Shown here in pieces: positions 33,905-39,463 of a stretch of DNA of 39,463 nt (its first letter is position 1; each line of letters begins with the position of its first letter). A program made the position numbers and the translations under genes. Source of the stretch: Roseobacter sp. (lineage in GTDB: Bacteria; Pseudomonadota; Alphaproteobacteria; Rhodobacterales; Rhodobacteraceae). The notes beneath the pieces are model-generated. The model saw only the letters and a program-made list of their open reading frames with translations. It did no database searches and was not told where the DNA came from. The stretch spans positions 1 through 39,463 of the forward strand of contig JAGXHA010000041.1 in the NCBI GenBank assembly GCA_024636475.1, in the 5' to 3' direction.

Positions 33905-36148
33905 ATGGCCGACGGGTTTGAAACAGAGAGTCGCAAGCTGCTGGGCCGTCTTCGCGACGCTATGGCAAGCGACGACGCAGGTCAGGCGCGGCTGGACAAG
34001 ATCACCCATTTGATAGCGACGTCGATGGGCTGCGAGGTCTGTTCGATCTATCTGTTCCGCGATGACGTGACACTTGAGCTGTGCGCGACCGAAGGGCTGA
34101 AAGCAGACGCTGTTCATGAAACACGGATGAAGCTGGGCGAAGGCCTTGTGGGCCGTGTCGCCAAGCGCAAGCAGATCATCAACACGCCCAATGCCCCCCA
34201 AGCCCCCGGTTTCCGGTTCATGCCTGAAACTGGCGAGGAGATTTATTCAAGCTTTCTGGGCATTCCTGTGCAGCGGCTGGGAGAGACGCTTGGGGTTTTG
34301 GTTGTGCAGTCCAAAGCTGCGCGGGAATTTTCTGCCGACGAGGTTTATGCGCTGGAAGTCGTGGCGATGGTTTTGGCCGAGATGGCCGAGCTGGGTGCCT
34401 TTGTCGGCGAAGGTGCCGCGATGTCTGCGCGCCATAGCCAGCCTGTTCTGATCCGCGGCACGGTCGGGCAGGAAGGCGTGGCAGATGGGCATGTCTGGCT
34501 GCACGAGCCACGCGTTGTGGTTTCAAACCCTGTTGCTGATGATCCGGTGCGTGAAACCGAGCGGCTGAACGAAGCAGTCGACGAATTGCGCATCAGCGTC
34601 GATCAGATGATGACAATGGCGGGTGGCGACAAGGACCAGCGGCAAGTACTTGAAGCCTACCGGATGTTTGCAAACTCCAAAGGGTGGTTGCGCCGGATGG
34701 AGGAGGACATCAGCCGGGGACTTTCAGCCGAAGCTGCTGTTGAAAAGGAACAATCGCTGGCGCGGTCGCGGATGGGGCAGGCGAGTGACGCATATCTGCG
34801 CGAGCGCTTGTCTGATCTGGACGACCTCAGCAACCGTCTGTTGCGTATTCTGACCGGGCAGGGGTCGAACACGGGCGCGGAAATGCCGGTGAACCCGATT
34901 CTCGTGGCGCGCAATATCGGCCCTGCAGAGCTGCTGGAATATGGCCGTTCCTTGCGCGGTATCGTGCTTGAAGGGGGATCCGTCGGCAGCCATGCCGCGA
35001 TTGTTGCCCGTGCCCTAGCGATCCCTTTGATCGTACATGCGGCGCGGATTACGAATGACGCTTTAAACGGCGACCGGATCATGGTCGACGGCGAACAAGG
35101 CGTTGTGCATCTTCGGCCTGACGAAAATGTCGCCTCTGCTTTTCGCGACAAGATTGCGATGCAGGCCGAGGCGCAAGAGCGTTATACCTCGATCCGCGAC
35201 AAGCCGGCCGAGACGAAATGTGGCAAGACGATTGCGCTGATGATGAATGCCGGGCTGATGGCTGATTTGCCTTCTCTGGACGGATCAGGTGCCGAGGGTG
35301 TGGGGCTGTTTCGGACCGAGTTGCAATTTCTTGTGCGCAGCAAGATGCCAAAAAGATCCGAGTTATCATCGCTTTATACCCGTGTGTTGGATGCCGCAAA
35401 AGGCAAGCGCGTGGTGTTTCGCACGCTCGATATCGGGTCAGACAAAGTGCTGCCCTACATGAAGCCCAATGACGAGCCCAACCCGGCCTTGGGATGGCGC
35501 GCGATCCGCGTGGGATTGGACAAGCCAGGCATCATGCGGATGCAATTACAGGCCCTTATTCGTGCCGCGAACGGGCGGCCCTTGTCGGTGATGTTTCCAT
35601 TTGTGGCGCAGTTCGAGGAATATCGCGCGGCGCGTGCTGAAATGGACAAGACGCTAGCCCGCGAGGCGCGCTTGGGCCATGCGCTGCCGTCGCATCTGGA
35701 AATTGGTGCGATGCTGGAAACGCCGTCGCTGGCCTTTGCGCCCAAGAAGTTTTTCGAAGAGGTCGAGTTTCTGTCGATTGGTGGCAACGACCTTAAGCAG
35801 TTCTTCTTTGCGGCCGACCGCGAAAACGAATTGGTCAGACGGCGCTATGACACGCTGAATGTAAGCTTTTTGACCTTTCTTGAGGGCATTGTTGGACGCT
35901 GTCGCGAGACCAACACACCGCTGTCGTTTTGTGGCGAAGACGCTGGGCGCCCAGTTGAGGCGCTATGTTTTGCCGCCATCGGGATCACCACGCTTTCGAT
36001 GCGCCCTGCGTCGATCGGGCCGGTAAAGAGCCTGCTGCGGCGGAGCAATCTTGACGAGGTGCGCGCGGTTATCTACGAGGCGCGCGAGCGCGGCGATCAA
36101 TCCGTGCGTGCCGCCGTGATGGAACACCTGCGCCACAACCCGTCATAG
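33905..36148 (+). CDS. ptsP: Phosphoenolpyruvate-protein phosphotransferase PtsP (EI-Ntr)
   Basis: First enzyme of the nitrogen-related phosphotransferase system. 747 residues: N-terminal GAF domain (about 20-160), linker, phosphohistidine domain with His363 (GGSVGSHAAIVARA), and a C-terminal PEP-binding TIM barrel with GVGLFRTELQFL, RTLDIGSDKVLPYM, LSIGGNDLKQF and the active Cys in SFCGEDAGRP. It phosphorylates NPr (PtsO), not in this window. GGAGG before the ATG. lysC followed by ptsP is a known alphaproteobacterial order. Confidence 0.96.
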   Translation: MADGFETESRKLLGRLRDAMASDDAGQARLDKITHLIATSMGCEVCSIYLFRDDVTLELCATEGLKADAVHETRMKLGEGLVGRVAKRKQIINTPNAPQAPGFRFMPETGEEIYSSFLGIPVQRLGETLGVLVVQSKAAREFSADEVYALEVVAMVLAEMAELGAFVGEGAAMSARHSQPVLIRGTVGQEGVADGHVWLHEPRVVVSNPVADDPVRETERLNEAVDELRISVDQMMTMAGGDKDQRQVLEAYRMFANSKGWLRRMEEDISRGLSAEAAVEKEQSLARSRMGQASDAYLRERLSDLDDLSNRLLRILTGQGSNTGAEMPVNPILVARNIGPAELLEYGRSLRGIVLEGGSVGSHAAIVARALAIPLIVHAARITNDALNGDRIMVDGEQGVVHLRPDENVASAFRDKIAMQAEAQERYTSIRDKPAETKCGKTIALMMNAGLMADLPSLDGSGAEGVGLFRTELQFLVRSKMPKRSELSSLYTRVLDAAKGKRVVFRTLDIGSDKVLPYMKPNDEPNPALGWRAIRVGLDKPGIMRMQLQALIRAANGRPLSVMFPFVAQFEEYRAARAEMDKTLAREARLGHALPSHLEIGAMLETPSLAFAPKKFFEEVEFLSIGGNDLKQFFFAADRENELVRRRYDTLNVSFLTFLEGIVGRCRETNTPLSFCGEDAGRPVEALCFAAIGITTLSMRPASIGPVKSLLRRSNLDEVRAVIYEARERGDQSVRAAVMEHLRHNPS

Positions 36149-36665
36149 ACGCCCAAGCTGTTCTAGGCCCTGTGGATAAGGCGTTTCAGCCTTTCCTCAC
36201 GCATCGGATCAGCATCATACCGGAAGCTGCTGGATTCATTCGGGTTCGCAGATACAGGCTGGCATCCCGTATTTCGGGGGCAAGAAACGGCTATGATCTT
36301 TGAAAGCAAACCAAATGGTGCAGTATATCCACATGGTCTACGCTTGAGTTTGTGCTATTCGAACATGCGCCAAGGCTTATCCCTAGAAAGACCAATCTGG
36401 TGGATTCCCGTTGACCACAGGCCGCTCAAAAAAACTCGCTTGGGTCAACCCAAAGGGAGCTTTGAGATGTTTTAGAAAAACGCAAAGCGGTGGGCTGTTG
36501 TTGCGCATGATCTAACGCGGTGTGATCGAAGGGACTAACTGGCCCCGTAAGGGCACTTCTGAGAGGTAAATGCCCGCGCGTTTCGCAGGGTGGAAGAAAA
36601 AACCCAACTAACGGCTAGGCGCGGCGGTTAATATTGCCTTTAATGCGGTTCGTCCCTGTCTGTTT
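36149..36665. other. Half-kilobase region without recognisable genes
   Basis: About 515 bases between ptsP and the alcohol dehydrogenase. A 60-residue open frame (36293-36475) has no start signal. AAGGC/GCCTT near 36179-36194 may be a weak ptsP terminator. TTGGGT-CA-ACCCAA at 36440-36453 is a 14-base operator-like inverted repeat, and GGGCA/TGCCC (about 36551-36574) sits in a GC-rich block. I compared it with common riboswitches and RNase P/tmRNA by eye without a match. Confidence 0.45.
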
Positions 36666-36701
36666 TTGGAGGGAAGGATAGTTTGCGAAAAGGCCCAGTC
36701 C

Positions 36702-37862
36702 GTGACCCCATTTGTCTTCAATACCACGAAATCAGTTGTTTTTGAAAATGGCGCCGCTGTGCGTCTGGCAGAGCTTGCAGGTGACCTGCTGGGGCAAGAC
36801 TGCCTGTTTGTGACTGACCCCGGCTTGCGGGCCTTGGGGCTTTGTGATCCGGCAATTGCTGCCTTGGAAAAGGCAGGCCACACGGTCACGGTCTTTGATG
36901 CGGTTGAGGCAGACCCGTCTCGCGAGACGCTGATGATGGCGGTTGAGGCGGGCAGGGCGGCTGGGGCAAGCGGCATCATCGGCTTTGGTGGCGGGTCTTC
37001 GCAGGATGTGGCCAAGCTGGTGGCGCTTTTGCTGGGCTCGGGCGAGGATCTGGACGCCGCGTGGGGTGTGGCGAACGCCAAAGGGCCGCGCTTGCCCTTG
37101 GTGTTGATCCCGACCACGGCGGGCACCGGATCAGAGGTAACCCCTGTTTCCATCATCACCGTCGGAGCCGAGGAAAAGCGCGGCGTGTCGTCGACTGTGA
37201 TCCTGCCTGACATGGCTATTCTTGACGCAGAACTGACGTTGGGGTTGCCTGCCCATATCACCGCTGCCACAGGGATCGACGCGATGGTGCACGCGATCGA
37301 GGCCTATGCGTCGAAAAATGCCAATAACAATCCGGTTTCCAAGCTGCTTGCCCGCGAGGCGCTGCGGTTGCTGGGGGCTCATATCGAGACGGTTGTCGCG
37401 GATGGGTCGAACCTTGACGCCCGCGGTGCGATGTTGCTGGGATCGATGTTGGCCGGGCAGGCATTTGCCAATTCGCCAGTCGCGGCTGTCCACGCTCTTG
37501 CCTATCCAATCGGGGGGACGTTCCACATCCCGCATGGGCTGTCGAATGCGCTGGTTCTGCCCCATGTGTTGCGGTTTAACGCGCCGGATGCGGGCACCGT
37601 TTATGCCGAGATTGCGGCGGATGCCTTCCCGGAGTTGGCCCAAGTTGAGGGCACGCAGGCGCGCACAGCCGCGTTTATTGACGCACTGGCTGATCTGTCC
37701 GCCCGTGTTGGTCTGCAAACGCGCTTGCGTGACGTGGATATTCCCAAAGACGCCATCGATAAAATGGCCGCCGATGCGATGCTTCAGTCACGACTGCTTG
37801 TGAATAATCCGCGTGATGTGACCCAAGCAGACGCACACACGATCTATACGGCGGCGTGGTAG
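36702..37862 (+). CDS. Iron-containing alcohol dehydrogenase
   Basis: About 386 residues of the group III Fe-ADH family. Seen: GFGGGSSQDVAK for NAD(P) binding, PTTAGTGSE, metal ligands Asp193 and His197 (GIDAMVHAIEAY), His264 (AVHALAYPIGG) and His278 (IPHG). The residue equal to His267 of Zymomonas ADH2 is Tyr268 here. Start uncertain: GTG 36702 aligns with relatives, but the best ribosome-binding site (GGAGGGAAGG, 36667-36676) is 25 bases away; an in-frame TTG lies at 36666. Followed with a 1-base or 7-base overlap by a thioesterase gene. Confidence 0.85.
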   Translation: MTPFVFNTTKSVVFENGAAVRLAELAGDLLGQDCLFVTDPGLRALGLCDPAIAALEKAGHTVTVFDAVEADPSRETLMMAVEAGRAAGASGIIGFGGGSSQDVAKLVALLLGSGEDLDAAWGVANAKGPRLPLVLIPTTAGTGSEVTPVSIITVGAEEKRGVSSTVILPDMAILDAELTLGLPAHITAATGIDAMVHAIEAYASKNANNNPVSKLLAREALRLLGAHIETVVADGSNLDARGAMLLGSMLAGQAFANSPVAAVHALAYPIGGTFHIPHGLSNALVLPHVLRFNAPDAGTVYAEIAADAFPELAQVEGTQARTAAFIDALADLSARVGLQTRLRDVDIPKDAIDKMAADAMLQSRLLVNNPRDVTQADAHTIYTAAW

Positions 37863-38302
37863 TGGCAGACCGTCCTGTCGCGCCCAAACGCGCTGATTTT
37901 GCAGATTTCTACCCGCTTCAGACGCGCTGGAACGACAATGATGTGTATGGGCACATGAACAATGTTGTCCACTATGCGCTGTTTGACACGGCTGTGAACG
38001 GCTGGCTGATTGACCGCGGGCTGCTTATCCCCTTGACCAGCCCGGTCTTCGGTCTGGTCGTTGAAACGGGGTGCAGGTATTTTGGTGAAATGCAGTTTCC
38101 TGATCGCGTCACCGCTGGCTTGCGGGTGGCCAAACTGGGGCGCAGTTCGGTCAGAATGGAGCTGGGGTTGTTTCGAAACGATGACGATATAGCCTCTGCC
38201 GAAGGGTTCTTTGTTCATGTATATGTAGACCGAAAAGACCACCGCCCGGCAGAGTTGCCAAAGGCCACGCGCATCGCACTTGAGGGGTTGGTAAAGGTCT
38301 AG
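37856..38302 (+). CDS. Acyl-CoA thioesterase (4HBT hotdog family)
   Basis: 148 residues, single hotdog domain. Seen: TRWNDNDVYGHMNNVVHYALFD, where the conserved Asp of the 4HBT/YbgC class lies, and GCRYFGEMQFPDRVTAG. It hydrolyses an acyl-CoA; the acyl group is unknown. GTG 37856 or 37862 could be the start, both overlapping the end of the alcohol dehydrogenase, so co-translated. A shared pathway is plausible but not shown. Confidence 0.85.
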   Translation: MVVADRPVAPKRADFADFYPLQTRWNDNDVYGHMNNVVHYALFDTAVNGWLIDRGLLIPLTSPVFGLVVETGCRYFGEMQFPDRVTAGLRVAKLGRSSVRMELGLFRNDDDIASAEGFFVHVYVDRKDHRPAELPKATRIALEGLVKV

Positions 38303-38340
38303 CGGATTAGCGTGGCTTTGCCCAGAAACCGCTTCGCAGG

Positions 38341-38370
38341 TTGCATGTAAGCCACGACCCTATGTTATAA
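38341..38370 (+). promoter_or_regulatory. Candidate proB promoter
   Basis: TTGCAT (38341-38346), 18 bases, TTATAA (38365-38370). Downstream the leader holds short symmetries around TGCA (GCTGTGCAGC; ATGCA-TTT-TGCAT, about 38391-38432). An 8-bp inverted repeat CGTGGCTT (38311-38318)/AAGCCACG (38349-38356) overlaps the promoter. Confidence 0.45.
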
Positions 38371-38461
38371 GCCACCGAATCACCGCATTTTCTGCTGTGC
38401 AGCAATTCATGCAGTACATGCATTTTGCATTTAAAACGACAAAAACCGGAGCGACCTCCCT

Positions 38462-39463
38462 GTGCCTAAAAAGAAACGTATCGTTGTTAAAATCGGATCA
38501 AGCCTGCTGGCGAATGAAGAGAAACTAACCCTGCGCTTTGCTTTCATGAACGGGCTGTTGGCGGATATTGCCGACCTTCAAAACGAGGGCTACGAGATCA
38601 TTCTAACTTCTTCCGGTTCTGTCGCACTTGGGCTGAACATGATCGGCAAGCGCCCCGAGGATGCCGGCATTCTGGATAAACAGGCCGCCGCCGCCTGTGG
38701 CCAGCCTTTGCTGATGAATGCCTACCGTCAGGTCGCGTCTGAGTACGGGATGGACGTGGCGCAAATGCTGGTCACTGTTGAAGACATGGAAGAACGCCGC
38801 CGTTTCCTCAACATCAAAAATGCGATGCTTCGTTTGTTTGAAAATGGCATCCTGCCGATCATCAATGAAAACGATTCAATCGCCACGACCGATCTGAAAG
38901 TGGGCGACAATGACCGCCTCTCTGCCAAGGTCGCGCAGATGGTCGAGGCGGATCACCTGATCATCCTCACCAGTGTTGAAGGGCTCTACGACCGTGACCC
39001 CTCCGAGCCGGGCGCGCAATTCATCGAAGAGATCGAAGACGTCAGCGAACATCTTGAATCGACCAAAAGCGTAAGCGAATTGGGGAGCGGTGGTATGATG
39101 ACAAAGATGCTGGCCGCCAACATGGCGCAAAACGCCGGCGTCGAGACGATCATCGCCGAAGGCATCATCGACGCGCCTGTATCATCAGTACTGCGCCGCG
39201 AACGCCGCCATACCCGCTGCCTGGCGCGCGACAAGACAGGGTCCCCGCTGATGGTCTGGCTCAGCAACCGTCTGCAGGTTGCGGGCACGCTGGTGGTCTC
39301 CAACGCTGCAGTTGCTGCAATTTCGGCTAAGGACAGGGGTCTTGAGCGTGGCGATCTGGTGTCGATCCAGGGGGAATTCTCCAAAGGTGACGTGCTCCAT
39401 GCCTATGATGAAAACGGCAATGAATTCGCACGCGGGCTGACCAACTTCTCCTCTGAGGAGACA
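38462..39463 (+). CDS. proB: Glutamate 5-kinase, 3' end beyond the window
   Basis: First step of proline synthesis: ATP-dependent phosphorylation of glutamate. 334 codons visible, open at the window end. Seen: RIVVKIGSSLLA, LTSSGSVALG, INENDSIATTDLKVGDNDRLSA, LTSVEGLYDRDP and GSGGMMTKMLAA of the amino-acid kinase domain, then a C-terminal PUA domain (from about residue 258; GDLVSIQGEFSKGDVL, ARGLTNFSSEE). GTG start with CCGGAGCG. It carries its own promoter-like sequence. proA would be expected downstream. Confidence 0.93.
   Translation, partial: MPKKKRIVVKIGSSLLANEEKLTLRFAFMNGLLADIADLQNEGYEIILTSSGSVALGLNMIGKRPEDAGILDKQAAAACGQPLLMNAYRQVASEYGMDVAQMLVTVEDMEERRRFLNIKNAMLRLFENGILPIINENDSIATTDLKVGDNDRLSAKVAQMVEADHLIILTSVEGLYDRDPSEPGAQFIEEIEDVSEHLESTKSVSELGSGGMMTKMLAANMAQNAGVETIIAEGIIDAPVSSVLRRERRHTRCLARDKTGSPLMVWLSNRLQVAGTLVVSNAAVAAISAKDRGLERGDLVSIQGEFSKGDVLHAYDENGNEFARGLTNFSSEET

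Noticed and set aside
36293..36475. 60-residue frame MIFESKP...
   Set aside because: No ribosome-binding site and no resemblance to known proteins.
36540..36620. CTGAGA and nearby hairpins suggested a TPP riboswitch
   Set aside because: The second conserved half (ACCTGA...) is missing and the downstream gene is unrelated to thiamine.

Overview
The window reads as a chromosomal segment of a marine alphaproteobacterium of the order Rhodobacterales (Roseobacter group). The basis is gene order (miaB-phoH-ybeY-corC-lnt-metK-trmB, aroA-cmk-rpsA-ihfB-lapA-trpF), a SAM/SAH-type riboswitch in front of metK (a class known from Rhodobacterales), moderately high GC, and a GC-hairpin/TATTT/GAAGA intergenic repeat that I associate with this group. 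There is no tRNA, rRNA, CRISPR array, insertion sequence or phage gene. Assignments rest on motifs and memory of the families; no search was run.

Layout. 1-2.7 kb: the 3' part of miaB, a decayed minus-strand remnant, then two exported proteins (an OmpA-domain protein and a lipoprotein) that share one unusual motif module. 2.8-8.9 kb: phoH-ybeY-corC-lnt, tightly coupled, then riboswitch-controlled metK with a strong terminator, then trmB. 9.0-16.6 kb: aroA-cmk, a 2.3-kb insert (rhodanese, a Tat-exported dioxygenase-fold protein, a bis-haem ferric-reductase-like membrane protein), rpsA with its own promoter and a leader terminator, then ihfB-lapA-trpF. 16.6-19.7 kb, minus strand: capsule/KDO genes kpsT-kpsE-kdsA. 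20.2-24 kb: a DNA-glycosylase-family gene cut short by an amber codon, an SseB-like protein, an exported metallo-beta-lactamase-fold protein and a D-2-hydroxyacid dehydrogenase-type flavoprotein. 24.0-25.5 kb, minus strand: mtnP and apt, which together salvage the methylthioadenosine made from SAM. 25.8-28.1 kb: a SulP transporter remnant, twin perfect palindromes, flavin reductase, GNAT and EcsC. 28.1-30.6 kb, minus strand: modABC. 30.7-36.1 kb: Nudix hydrolase, DUF1178, SDR, lysC (with an internal start for a beta subunit) and ptsP. 36.7-39.5 kb: iron-dependent alcohol dehydrogenase, thioesterase and a proB cut by the window edge.

Most of the segment is core metabolism and translation. The parts most worth a second look are the Tat-dioxygenase/ferric-reductase pair, the duplicated exported-protein module, the lysC internal start, the dispersed three-copy intergenic element and the small set of broken genes.
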